The notes under the pieces: generated by a model
The model's database searches: none
Seen by the model: the letters and a program-made list of their open reading frames with translations, nothing else
Told to the model about the DNA's origin: nothing
Shown here: one piece after another, positions 1 to 8,427 of the stretch
How the letters are laid out: the number at the start of each line of letters is the position of its first letter
Numbering within the stretch: the first letter of the stretch is position 1
Assembly: GCF_024129435.1 (NCBI RefSeq)
Contig: NZ_JAMXXN010000002.1
Span: 174,651-238,650 of the forward strand
Length of the DNA: 64,000 bases
Direction: 5' to 3'
DNA from: Acinetobacter lwoffii
GTDB lineage: Bacteria > Pseudomonadota > Gammaproteobacteria > Pseudomonadales > Moraxellaceae
Program-made: the position numbers and the translations under genes

Positions 1-2
1 GT

Positions 3-89
3 TTTTTGGATAGTGGCAGTACCCTGAAAATAGCGATCTACCGCCCAATCAGCTACCACTACCCTGCGTCTAACCTGACCAGTTTTTAA
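3..89 (+). CDS. C-terminal fragment of an unidentified protein (cut by window start)
   Basis: Frame 3 is open from the first bases of the window and ends at a TAA at 87-89, giving a 28-residue tail that finishes in ...NLTSF. No start codon is visible, so the gene would begin outside the window. The tail ends in Phe, which is common for outer-membrane beta-barrel proteins, but 28 residues are too few to identify a family. It may also be a chance open frame. It runs toward the DUF2505 gene, which lies on the opposite strand. Confidence 0.25.
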   Translation, partial: FLDSGSTLKIAIYRPISYHYPASNLTSF

Positions 90-117
90 ATTAGGTCAAT
101 CACAGTATTTGATTGCT

Positions 118-615
118 TCAAGCGGTGAGACCTTTACGCAATTCATCTTCGACGATGCTGAGTTCAATTTCACTAAATTTACGAATCTCACCTTCAGCAT
201 GCTTTTCTAGCATGCCACCCAGCAAAGGCACTTTGACTTTGACTGTCCAGTTTAACTGGAACTGGATCTGGTCTTCATCTCCAGTGACTGCACGCTGACA
301 GATGGCCTCGATCGGCAAGTTCGCACCGAGTTGTACCGTCGAAGTCATTTCATTCAGATCGCTAACATCGGTACGCTGCAAACGGAATGCATCTTTGAGT
401 AATTTTTTTGCGATATCAGGAATATTAACATCCAGATTATAAGCGCGTTTCAGGGTATACATATGCCCCTGCTTTTCCGAAACCAGGATTTCCAAGTTTT
501 GCGCAGGAATTCGATGGCAAACTGCCTCATGCAAACGAATATCATTGGCCAAACGCTTAAATTCATCAATAGACACGCCATTGATAATTGCTTTCACGGT
601 GAACTGATGTGCCAT
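118..615 (-). CDS. DUF2505-type protein
   Basis: A 165-residue soluble protein with no signal peptide or membrane segment. The pattern (MAHQFTV start, alternating beta-strand segments, a central segment on inhibition of the variable pocket, and a C-terminal helix ending in VEDELRKGL) matches my memory of the DUF2505 family, whose members are thought to have an SRPBCC/START-like fold able to hold a hydrophobic ligand. No biochemical function is established. It stands alone, with 149 bases separating it from the next minus-strand gene. The ATG at 613-615 gives the usual family start. Family assignment is from recall, so moderately sure. Confidence 0.7.
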   Translation of the reverse strand: MAHQFTVKAIINGVSIDEFKRLANDIRLHEAVCHRIPAQNLEILVSEKQGHMYTLKRAYNLDVNIPDIAKKLLKDAFRLQRTDVSDLNEMTSTVQLGANLPIEAICQRAVTGDEDQIQFQLNWTVKVKVPLLGGMLEKHAEGEIRKFSEIELSIVEDELRKGLTA

Positions 616-764
616 GCTATTTTTTCCTTATTTTTATTACGATATTCGCCTATGCCACTCTCGGCTGATGCGAATAAAAATCAGATACAGAGATGACTCT
701 GCAATTTATATCAACTTTATAGCGGATGTCATTATTCTTTTATCGGGAAATACCGGCAATCCGG

Positions 765-1040
765 TCAATGTTTGCAACATAGTTTTACTGAAAGCTGTGC
801 CTGTCCACAGCTGATCTGTAGCTGCGCTTCGCCATAATAAATCACGGCATGAAACTCATCGGCACCATCGTCCAGACCGGAAACAGAGTATTCTGTAACA
901 GCCGGGAAAGCCTGTAACCAGTCAGCCTTATAAAAATCCGAGACCGAATCAAACTGCAAATACAGTTCAGGCTCAGCTTCGATCTTCATCGCCAGTGCAA
1001 TAAACTTCTGTAATTGTGCTTGATGAAAATCAATGATCAT
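765..1040 (-). CDS. Small hypothetical protein, 91 aa
   Basis: A 91-residue acidic, cytosolic-looking protein with no signal peptide or transmembrane helix. The N-terminal half is helical (FHQAQLQKFIALAMKIE), the C-terminal half alternates like a beta sheet and ends in a Cys-Cys pair (KLCCKH). I do not recognise a family. The opposite-strand reading frame here is short and lacks a plausible start, which supports this frame. It may follow the same direction as the DUF2505 gene, but the gap and lack of visible promoter leave operon membership undecided. Confidence 0.55.
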   Translation of the reverse strand: MIIDFHQAQLQKFIALAMKIEAEPELYLQFDSVSDFYKADWLQAFPAVTEYSVSGLDDGADEFHAVIYYGEAQLQISCGQAQLSVKLCCKH

Positions 1041-1299
1041 AGCGCTCCTGCCTTTTTAGTCCGGATCATTGTTCGCCAGACTTCGTACATTTTAAATGAC
1101 TATTTCAAGAATAGGATTCACGAGTCTTGAGGTTTTTCTAGCGCAAGATTATGGCTTGAAGGAGATAAATTATATGGGCTATTTCCGCCAAGCGGCAGAA
1201 AAAATCTGAGCTAAGGCATGAGATACCTTTTCTGAATTGCAATGGCTTAAGTACGTAGTCTGAGATCTTCAATCGTAGAAAATGACTGAAAGTGGTGTT

Positions 1300-1800
1300 C
1301 TAAGCACAGTCAGAATGCAAAAGTTCCCTACGAATTTCATGCCGGTGCTCTTCTCCAAAACGGTCGACATGTGCATAGAATACGCCATAGCGACCGACAT
1401 AATATTCCAGTGACTGATCATAAAAATTCCAGAAAATAGACCATTCGCCTAAATCCATCTGACGAACCTGGGTACCACTGTGCATCGGCATTTTTTGTAA
1501 TAGTTCTTGCTGTAACTGTTCGGCCTGTGCCCGATTCTCAATATGCACCTGCCGTTGAAAGAATAGCTGTGCCACATCGTCAAACAGTTCCAGTTCATAA
1601 GCATCCACCAGATGTACTTGCTGCTCTTGCTCGATGACCTCTTGTTCTGTCATGCTAGAAATCTGTGCTGGTTTTTCTGGACGCTGACACACCAGATGGC
1701 GCTGAGCTTTATAGATCTTTCTGCCTACGATCCAGGCAGCATTCAACATGAATAAAACACATAACAAGAGCAGTAATTTCAGCATGGTTGATGATCTCAT
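1300..1800 (-). CDS. Membrane-anchored hypothetical protein, 166 aa
   Basis: One N-terminal hydrophobic helix (about residues 6-26, LKLLLLLCVLFMLNAAWIVG) followed by a basic stretch and a 140-residue soluble region rich in Glu and Gln (EQEVIEQEQQVHLVD). This reads as a single-pass inner-membrane protein or an uncleaved signal anchor. The soluble part has aromatic-rich segments near the end (WSIFWNFYDQSLEYYVGRYGVFYAHVDRF), suggesting a folded domain, but I do not recognise a family. It is a single gene, with no gene within 250 bases on the same strand. Confidence 0.55.
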   Translation of the reverse strand: MRSSTMLKLLLLLCVLFMLNAAWIVGRKIYKAQRHLVCQRPEKPAQISSMTEQEVIEQEQQVHLVDAYELELFDDVAQLFFQRQVHIENRAQAEQLQQELLQKMPMHSGTQVRQMDLGEWSIFWNFYDQSLEYYVGRYGVFYAHVDRFGEEHRHEIRRELLHSDCA

Positions 1801-2156
1801 ATGACTAATTTTATTTTTATGGTTATAGGATCAAGATTCATTTGAATAGTCCCTTTTGACTCAGCATACGTCTATTTTTTATACAGTGCAAACTTGAGGC
1901 ATATTTTTACTATTTATCTCCTCTGCTTGCTCATTTGTGCCCAGATTCAAACTTCGATTTATTTAAAAATGGATTTGCTTTGATTTTTTATTTTTAACGC
2001 TGTAATGAGATTGAAGAACTTGAGATAAACAAACAGAACAAATCAGCAACAGAACCGATCTTCACATTGATAAATCACAGCAAAGATTCTCAAAAAACTA
2101 CAATATTGTTCTGTTTTTTACCCTCTTCTTTTTTATCCAATAAACCTTCCCTATAA
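1801..2156. other. Intergenic region, 356 bp, no gene seen
   Basis: AT-rich spacer between two divergently oriented genes. No open frame with a ribosome binding site and no clear hairpin was seen. It must hold the promoters for both flanking genes, but I cannot place them with confidence. Confidence 0.5.
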
Positions 2157-2624
2157 ATGTTCGAGAAAATGAATAATATTATGATTCGTGAAGGGAAGGT
2201 CGAAGATATACCTCAAATTATTCAGGTCATTCATGACAGCATTCAGTCCTGTGTACTGGATCATCAGCGTGAAGAAAGCAAAATTCAAACCTGGCTAGAA
2301 AAATTTGATCATGCCAGCCTGATTGTCGATATGCTGTATAACGATTGCTGGGTTTATCTCATCTATGACAAGGTCGTCGGGTTCTTATTGGTCAGTGATA
2401 CTGGAGAAATCCGGATGCATTATGTGGCCCAACACTGCCAAAGACTGGGATTTGGCACCGAGTTATTTCAACAAATGCATCGCGCTTTATTAAAGAAAAA
2501 AATTCATCAGATTGAAATACAGTCTACTCAAACTGCGTTAAGTTATTATCAACACTGCGGCTTTCATCCCCATTCTGCCGAGCCAGAAGATGAATCGCGT
2601 TATCTGTATAAATATGTTTTTTAA
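2157..2624 (+). CDS. GNAT-family N-acetyltransferase
   Basis: A 155-residue protein with the GNAT layout: IREGKVEDIPQIIQVIHDS at the start (beta1-alpha1), a central beta4 segment (EIRMHYVAQHCQRLGFGTELFQQM) holding the acetyl-CoA pyrophosphate loop of the R/Q-x-x-G-x-G/A type (QRLGFG), and a C-terminal YYQHCGF that matches the family's last conserved block. It would transfer an acetyl group from acetyl-CoA to an unknown amine. The start is uncertain: ATGs at 2157, 2169 and 2181 are all in frame, none with a strong ribosome site. Its stop overlaps the stop of the convergent cyclase gene in a shared TTAA. Confidence 0.8.
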   Translation: MFEKMNNIMIREGKVEDIPQIIQVIHDSIQSCVLDHQREESKIQTWLEKFDHASLIVDMLYNDCWVYLIYDKVVGFLLVSDTGEIRMHYVAQHCQRLGFGTELFQQMHRALLKKKIHQIEIQSTQTALSYYQHCGFHPHSAEPEDESRYLYKYVF

Positions 2625-4489
2625 TCGGCCTCTTTTTCAATTTTTAACTGATCACGTCCGGCCTGTTTGGCGGCGTAGAGCTGCACATCTGCCGCTTTCA
2701 TCAATTCATGAATATCTGCATAGCCATGTTTTTGTTCAACCCAGGCCGCGCCCATACTAACCGTAACATAATCTTTTTCATCTGGCCGATTCAGATGTTG
2801 CATACGCTGTTCCCGAATCTGGTTTAACACATTTTCCAGATTTTTAAGGGCAGTTTGAACCGGCATTCCAGTGAGCAGAATCGCAAACTCTTCACCACCA
2901 TAACGTGCCAGATAGCCAGACGGTGGCAAAGTGCCTTGAATAATCCTGACCAGATTTTTCAGGATTTCATCGCCTTTTAAGTGGCCATAGTAGTCATTAT
3001 AATTTTTAAAAAAATCGACATCGAGCATGGCAAAAATCAAGGTATGTTGCGGCTGTTGTTGGGTCTGTATAAACTGCTGCTGGATTTCATGATTTAAGGC
3101 ACGCCGGTTAAAAGCTCCGGTCAGTGCATCAATATTCATCTGCTGTTCCAGTTTGGCATTCACTTCACGCAGCTGCTGGGTACGCTCTTTGACTTTTTGA
3201 TCGAGCGAATTATTGAGTGCGATCAGGTTCAGGTTTAGCTGTTCAGTCTCATAAGTTTGATGTGCATAATGTCTGGACTGCTGAAACATGATTAATAAGG
3301 CATAGATACTGGTTGAGATAAAGAACAGATGCGTGGTTTTAATTACATTGATCAGCAACAGATAATCATTCAAAAAAGTGACACAAAGGAAAATAATTGC
3401 AATCAGATTTAAACGCGAATAATGCTCTTTATAACGTAGGGTCTGATAAAAGCCATAAATAAAATTACCGATGATGACCAAGGCGAAAATCGCACTAAAT
3501 AGGGCTACTCGTTCAAATATCTCAGGAGGTGAAAATAGGGTGAAAGTAATGTTAAAAACCAGTAATGCCACAGCGATATAATAAATCACCGGATTTAGAT
3601 AACGTCGGTTAAAAAGATGCATATAACTGAGAAAAAAGAAGGCAGCAATAAAAGTAAACAAATACTCTAAGCGGGTTCCCCACAGCCAATTAATATTGGT
3701 AAATACCGAATAGGCATAAGGTGCAGAAAACAGATTATGCAGGGCCAAAAAGACAATAAACCAGCCAAAAACAAAGATACTTTTACTGTTACGTTCTCGT
3801 GATCCCCGGAATATCGAAAATAGAATGGTAAACACCCCCACCCCAAGTACCGCGCCGCACACCATGGCAATACTCATCATGAGCTGCTGGAATTGGCGAT
3901 TGATGGTAGCTGCAACGCCGATCTGCATTGGTCGTTCGAGACCGCCATGCAAGTGGGTATAATTGGAAGCCTGAATGCTTAAGGTAATATACTCAGTGTC
4001 TGGAACAAAATAGCCAATACGCGGTGCTTTCTCAGTCACCTGTTTGTCAGGTGTGGTACTGATTTCCCCGAGACGGACAATAAACTGTCCATTGACATAT
4101 ATCCGATAGGCGCCGTATTGGGTTGGAATCCGAATCGCGATGCGTCGCCCGAGAAATTCTTTCGGAATTTTAAAATAGCCAATAAAGGTACCGTAGCCAG
4201 AGTTTGAACCCGCTAGAGTTTTAAAAGAGGCTGGCAATTCAACTGTTTTTGACTGGAGTACGGGGCTGGGCTGAACAATAAACTGACTCGGATAAAACAG
4301 CCATTTTCCCTGCAAGGCACTAGTGCTATGTTCGGTAAAATGAACTTCAGTAATATGGTCGTGAGATTGCTGCTGAAATGACGGCGAAGGGAGTTCATCC
4401 TGAGCGATTGCTGAACTTATGATGCAAGTCATCCAGCTCAAGGCACAGACAAATACGAAAAAACAGACATTCCTTATCAAGTTATGCAA
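2621..4489 (-). CDS. Diguanylate cyclase with 7TM-DISM sensor
   Basis: A 622-residue inner-membrane enzyme expected to make cyclic di-GMP from two GTP. It has a signal peptide (about 1-29), a periplasmic beta-sandwich sensor of the 7TMR-DISM extracellular type (about 45-190), seven hydrophobic helices (about 205-400), a short coiled coil (about 405-450) and a C-terminal GGDEF domain with the active loop GGEEF at 531-535. The loop supports an active cyclase. The residues before it (PPSGYLARY) lack the RxxD inhibitory site, so product feedback by that site is not expected. The ligand is unknown. Such proteins commonly steer biofilm and motility; a type IV pilus signalling cluster lies further along the window, but no direct link is visible. 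Confidence 0.92.
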   Translation of the reverse strand: MHNLIRNVCFFVFVCALSWMTCIISSAIAQDELPSPSFQQQSHDHITEVHFTEHSTSALQGKWLFYPSQFIVQPSPVLQSKTVELPASFKTLAGSNSGYGTFIGYFKIPKEFLGRRIAIRIPTQYGAYRIYVNGQFIVRLGEISTTPDKQVTEKAPRIGYFVPDTEYITLSIQASNYTHLHGGLERPMQIGVAATINRQFQQLMMSIAMVCGAVLGVGVFTILFSIFRGSRERNSKSIFVFGWFIVFLALHNLFSAPYAYSVFTNINWLWGTRLEYLFTFIAAFFFLSYMHLFNRRYLNPVIYYIAVALLVFNITFTLFSPPEIFERVALFSAIFALVIIGNFIYGFYQTLRYKEHYSRLNLIAIIFLCVTFLNDYLLLINVIKTTHLFFISTSIYALLIMFQQSRHYAHQTYETEQLNLNLIALNNSLDQKVKERTQQLREVNAKLEQQMNIDALTGAFNRRALNHEIQQQFIQTQQQPQHTLIFAMLDVDFFKNYNDYYGHLKGDEILKNLVRIIQGTLPPSGYLARYGGEEFAILLTGMPVQTALKNLENVLNQIREQRMQHLNRPDEKDYVTVSMGAAWVEQKHGYADIHELMKAADVQLYAAKQAGRDQLKIEKEAD

Positions 4490-4673
4490 ATACGTTATAT
4501 CTCAAAATAACTCTTTATTATTCTTATAATCTACAAGGAATATTTTTGATTTCAAATCTTTTTAGATGTTTTTTGTAGCGTCTCCGGCACAGTCTATTTT
4601 GAAGCGACTGTACCAGAACCTTCATACATTTTTGAATAAAAAATATATTTTATATTCAGCAAGTTAAATGATT

Positions 4674-5012
4674 TTAATCACGTGTTTTTACATCAAACAG
4701 TTCAATTTCAAAAATCAGGTTGGAATTGGCTGGAATGACTTTACCCATTTTACGTTCGCCATAGGCCAAATGTGCAGGCACCATCAGTTTACGCTTGCCA
4801 CCAACTTTCATTCCCAGAATCCCCTGATCCCAACCTTTGATCACACGACCGGTACCAATGACAGTTTCAAAATAATTACCACGGTCAATAGAAGAATCAA
4901 ACTTGGTTCCATCTTCCAGCCAGCCGGTATAGTGCGTGGTAATTAAGGCACCTTTTACCGCTTCTTTACCTTCGCCTACTTTTAAATCAATAATTTCAAG
5001 TTCGTTGATCAT
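4674..5012 (-). CDS. FKBP-type peptidyl-prolyl cis-trans isomerase
   Basis: A 112-residue single-domain FKBP without a signal peptide, so cytosolic. It shows the family core: VKGALITTHYTGWLEDGTKFDSS near the N-terminus, the GWDQGILGMKVGGKRKL block in the middle and AYGERKMGKVIPANSNLIFEIELFDV at the end, including the active-pocket Tyr, Asp, Trp and Tyr residues. It speeds up Xaa-Pro bond isomerisation during protein folding. It is a single gene between the cyclase and the MgtC-like gene, all on the same strand but with gaps of about 85 to 185 bases. No regulator is visible. Confidence 0.93.
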   Translation of the reverse strand: MINELEIIDLKVGEGKEAVKGALITTHYTGWLEDGTKFDSSIDRGNYFETVIGTGRVIKGWDQGILGMKVGGKRKLMVPAHLAYGERKMGKVIPANSNLIFEIELFDVKTRD

Positions 5013-5097
5013 GGTTATTTACCTGAGAGGAGCATAAAATTCAAAGCTCAGTATAAACTGGATTGCTCTGTTTTTTTAAGCTTGGGACATTGATGGG

Positions 5098-5721
5098 TTA
5101 AAAGCTGAGTTCCTGAATATTCTTATCATTGAGTAAATACTGGGTTAATTCTTGATGATTCTTGGCCGATCCCATCAGAATCCAGCGTCCGACAATCTGT
5201 TGATCAATTTTTTTTTGTGAGGAATGCACCACTTTTAACTCATAACGTTTAAATAACATTTCGTAGTGATCGGAATCATTCTGATCGAATGGGCAGACGA
5301 TTTCATAGCTGCGTTCCTGATTCAGAGATTCAATGCCACGCTGAACATACATTAATAGAACCAGCACCGCCATGACAATAAAAGTAGCCCAAATACTTAA
5401 GAGTTCATAGCCAGCACCGACTGCCATGCCGAGTGCTGCCGTCATCCAGATGGTAGTCGCGGTGGTAATTCCAGAAATACGGTTATCATCTTTCAGGATA
5501 ACACCAGCGCCCAGAAAACCCAGCCCAGTCAAGACATTGGCGGCCAGCCGGTCAGGATTGGCCACGCCTATTTTCAGGGAGATAATGGTAAATAAACAGG
5601 AACTCAGACTGACCATAATCATGGTACGCAATCCAGCAGATTTACTGTGATACTCACGCTCTGCACCAATAATTGCGCCAATCGCGACAGCTAGCAGTAA
5701 ATCATAAAGTTCATGGTACAT
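5098..5721 (-). CDS. MgtC/SapB-family membrane protein
   Basis: A 207-residue inner-membrane protein with about five hydrophobic helices in the first 140 residues and a soluble, ACT-like C-terminal tail (about 145-207). Family hallmarks are visible: AIGAIIGAEREYHSKSAGLRTM near the start and NVLTGLGFLGAGVILKDDNRISGITTATTIWMTAALGMAVGAG in the middle. MgtC homologues modulate magnesium homeostasis or F-ATPase activity in some pathogens, but many SapB-type members have no known role. No magnesium-sensing leader is evident in the 85-base upstream gap. Confidence 0.9.
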   Translation of the reverse strand: MYHELYDLLLAVAIGAIIGAEREYHSKSAGLRTMIMVSLSSCLFTIISLKIGVANPDRLAANVLTGLGFLGAGVILKDDNRISGITTATTIWMTAALGMAVGAGYELLSIWATFIVMAVLVLLMYVQRGIESLNQERSYEIVCPFDQNDSDHYEMLFKRYELKVVHSSQKKIDQQIVGRWILMGSAKNHQELTQYLLNDKNIQELSF

Positions 5722-5806
5722 GGTGCAACCCTGCGTATTCTTATTCCTCAGATATACGCAATTTGAGCTACAAGATACAAGTCCAGACTTGCATCCTTAT
5801 TTGGCC

Positions 5807-6337
5807 TTATTGTAACTGTTCCCACTCCACCAGCACCTGGCCCTGATCGCCAATCAAGGTCCATTCACCATCCATCACATTGAGCTGTAACTGCATGGTG
5901 CGTTCGCATAACTGTGGCAATGCGTCGGTGGTTGCGGTAGATAACTTCCACACTTCCACATTTTTTAAGATTTTTAATTTGCTGCTGCGCTTATACCATT
6001 CATCCACCGCAGAACCATAGGTGACAACTGCGACCTGCTTGCAACGCGCACTGGCCTTTTTGACTTTATCTTCATCCGGGCTACCGACTTCAATCCATTT
6101 GACCAGTTGACCGGTCAGATCTTTTTCCCAGAGTGCCGGTTCATCGGTTTCAAAAAGATCCTTGGTAAATTCCAGCGCTTCATCGGCATAGCGTGCATAG
6201 GCCAAAATACGCACCATCAAGCGTTCAATGGTTTCTGAAGGATGCAGCGCCATCGTCAGCTGATAGTCTGCATAACGATGCGTATCCATGTCCGCAATAT
6301 TCAAATCAACCTTATAAATCGTCGCTTTTAACGCCAT
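5807..6337 (-). CDS. yaeQ: YaeQ family protein
   Basis: A 176-residue protein from the chosen start. An upstream in-frame ATG would add 26 residues, but the family normally begins MALKATIYK, so the ATG at 6335-6337 is preferred. The sequence follows the YaeQ pattern (DLNIADMDTHRYADYQLTMALHPSETIERLMVRILAYARYADEALEFTKDL, then EPALWEKDLTGQLVKWIEVGSPDEDKVKKAS). YaeQ has a PD-(D/E)XK nuclease-like fold; a role in relieving loss of RfaH was once proposed, and its true activity is unsettled. It is on the same strand as the CobW-like gene, 101 bases away. Confidence 0.9.
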   Translation of the reverse strand: MALKATIYKVDLNIADMDTHRYADYQLTMALHPSETIERLMVRILAYARYADEALEFTKDLFETDEPALWEKDLTGQLVKWIEVGSPDEDKVKKASARCKQVAVVTYGSAVDEWYKRSSKLKILKNVEVWKLSTATTDALPQLCERTMQLQLNVMDGEWTLIGDQGQVLVEWEQLQ

Positions 6338-6438
6338 CACATAATCCTCAAATTTGGCGCCTAGCATATAAGATTTAGCGCTATTTTGCTGAACAGATTT
6401 AGGCCAATAATTCATTCAGCGCACTAGAAACAGTACCA

Positions 6439-7449
6439 TTATTTCTCTGGATCCATACGACATTGCATCAGGGCAGTTTCAAAGGCCAGCCAATCCCGTG
6501 ACTGTTGATAAATCACTTCTACCCGGTTATCAATGCCTTCATCTGCCGACTGATAATTAAACTGCTCAGGATTAAAATTAAAGCTTTTCCAGCCTTGATC
6601 CGTATTAAAAATTCCCTTGATTCTGAGCCAGTCTTTTTGTTCACAGAGCAGATCCAGCAGATCATAAAAATCAAATTGCCAGCGTTTTGGCAATTTCCAG
6701 CCCGCAACCTGATAACCCTGCGCGCTTTCTACATAATGATAAGGCATTTGCTGAATCACTAAGGGCGTATCTGCTGAACGGGTGATCTGTTGCTGTTTTA
6801 ACAAAGGCTGAATCTGACGGGCGGAACCCCGATAGTCCTGCTTGATCAGTTCGATATCGAGTTGTCCATGCTCGGTGAACAGCCACTGTTGGGCATAAGG
6901 TTGATATTCTGCCTGAAGCTGCGTGAGCGCTGCGCGATCTGCGGCTGTCATCAAGTCAGTATGTGAAATCACCACAATATGCGCTGCCTTGAGCTGGTCT
7001 GCATACAGGTTTTGCTGGGTCCAGTCCCGGTCATGCAAACGCGAACCATCTACCACAGTGACTAAAGCCTGCATGTTTAAATGGCTGTGCCAGTGCGGTT
7101 CGGTCAGCTGTTCCAGTAATTGTCCCGGGTGCCCCAGCCCAGTAGGTTCGATAAACAGACGATCCGGTTTCACCTCTGACAGCAGCCGTGACAAGGCGAT
7201 CTGCATGGGTAACTGGCTACTACTACAACATAGACAACCACCCAACAGCTCTTTGACCGCAAAGCCCTGGTCTTGTGGCAATAACTGCTGGTCTACCCCA
7301 ATCTGGCCAAATTCATTCATCAGTACCGCCCAGATTTCCTGTTCCGGTTTTTGCTGTAATAAATGTTTGAGTAGTGTGGTTTTACCTGCCCCCAAAAATC
7401 CGGAAATGATATGGACAGGAATAGCCTGCGACGCTGACAGAATTTTCAA
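6439..7449 (-). CDS. CobW/COG0523-family metallochaperone GTPase
   Basis: A 336-residue P-loop GTPase. Walker A is GFLGAGKT (about 17-24), the metal-binding CxCC motif is GCLCC (71-75), the switch region reads EPTGLGHP, and a divergent G4 motif SHTD is present. A C-terminal CobW_C domain follows (about 230-330). Members deliver zinc or other metals to client proteins at the expense of GTP. No Zur-box-like palindrome was recognised upstream, and there is no cobalamin gene nearby, so the metal and client are unknown. It lacks the long His-rich loop seen in some zinc chaperones. Confidence 0.9.
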   Translation of the reverse strand: MKILSASQAIPVHIISGFLGAGKTTLLKHLLQQKPEQEIWAVLMNEFGQIGVDQQLLPQDQGFAVKELLGGCLCCSSSQLPMQIALSRLLSEVKPDRLFIEPTGLGHPGQLLEQLTEPHWHSHLNMQALVTVVDGSRLHDRDWTQQNLYADQLKAAHIVVISHTDLMTAADRAALTQLQAEYQPYAQQWLFTEHGQLDIELIKQDYRGSARQIQPLLKQQQITRSADTPLVIQQMPYHYVESAQGYQVAGWKLPKRWQFDFYDLLDLLCEQKDWLRIKGIFNTDQGWKSFNFNPEQFNYQSADEGIDNRVEVIYQQSRDWLAFETALMQCRMDPEK

Positions 7450-7840
7450 AATCGACTCTCAAGAGATTGAATAGAAATAGCAATACTCTGCATTATAAAG
7501 CACAGTGTGACTTTAAAATGCGTGTTCTTCGCAAACACGGCGTGAAAATCACAGAGATAAAAATTAATGGAATGATCCAAAATTACCAATTTTCTATGTT
7601 AACTTTTATTTCAAATTTGATTTTTGAAATATTCATACACACTTTCATTAAATAAAACTCTGCATAATTAACAGAAATAAAACAACTTTCTCAGTTTTGT
7701 ATCTGCAGGGTTATTCCCTGCGTGTCGCTTTTGTTAATTGATTTGCTCAGTAAAATTTCAGTGCTTAGGATGGGCATCTGTCGAATTGATGTGATGGTCA
7801 GCTCGGCAGATTACATGACATGAATAAAAGGATGCCAAAA
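7450..7840. other. Intergenic region, about 390 bp, no gene seen
   Basis: AT-rich spacer between divergent genes. A plus-strand open frame at 7467-7655 has no ribosome site, an odd composition and no family resemblance, so I leave it out. The AAAAGGA at 7826-7832 is the ribosome binding site of the next gene. Confidence 0.5.
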
Positions 7841-8074
7841 ATGAAATATGCACAAATCTTACTTGCCACTACGCTTACTGCTGCTGCAGCCACCAGTTTT
7901 GCTGATAGTAAAACTACAGATGCGAAAACCACCACTGCAGAAGAAAAAGTGATTGTGACTACCCAGGAATTACCTGAATCGAATGCTCCTGTTGCAGGCG
8001 CATCTGCAGAGCAGCCTGCTGCCTCTGAAGCTGCTGCGGAAACTACGACACCTGCAAAACCTGCTGCACGTTAA
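7841..8074 (+). CDS. Small exported Ala/Thr/Glu-rich protein, 77 aa
   Basis: A 77-residue protein made of a signal peptide (about 1-22, ending TSFA-DSK) and a low-complexity mature part of about 55 residues rich in Ala, Thr, Glu and Pro, ending PAKPAAR. The start at 7841 is chosen because AAAAGGA lies 8 bases ahead; longer starts at 7820 and 7832 have no such site. The mature part is predicted to be disordered and periplasmic, and no domain is recognisable. It is a one-gene unit with its own terminator at 8168-8203. Confidence 0.65.
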   Translation: MKYAQILLATTLTAAAATSFADSKTTDAKTTTAEEKVIVTTQELPESNAPVAGASAEQPAASEAAAETTTPAKPAAR

Positions 8075-8427
8075 GTGATTGAACAACTCGTTTAATCCTT
8101 CAATGAAGATATCAGGGACAGTAATTCTCCAGTAGGCTTTGTCCTATACTGCCCCCGATATTATTCTATGCTGAATCATGCTTGATGCTGGTTCAGCATT
8201 TTTATTGCATAAAATCTATTTATCACCATAGTCAAAACTGATCATAGAATTAATACAGGCTATCAAATTTTTATTATTTTTATAATTAAAATCAATTATT
8301 TATTTAAAAACAACCTATTTCAATCCAATATCATCCATATACTTAAGCTACTATCGCCTAACTTGTTTCTGGCTTCTAACTGTCCCTTAATAGCATCAAA
8401 TGCAAGTCGATTGAGTGGACATTCGCT
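8075..8427. other. Intergenic region, about 350 bp, one terminator
   Basis: Apart from the hairpin at 8168-8203 this is AT-rich spacer. No further gene was found. The promoter of the downstream hydroxylase gene should lie in the last 200 bases but was not placed. Confidence 0.5.
8168..8203 (+). terminator. Rho-independent terminator
   Basis: ATGCTGAA at 8168-8175 pairs with TTCAGCAT at 8192-8199, followed by a run of T. It ends the transcript of the small exported protein gene. Confidence 0.7.

Noticed and set aside
7467..7655. 62-residue open frame upstream of the small exported protein
   Set aside because: No ribosome site, AT-driven composition and no resemblance to any family; likely chance.
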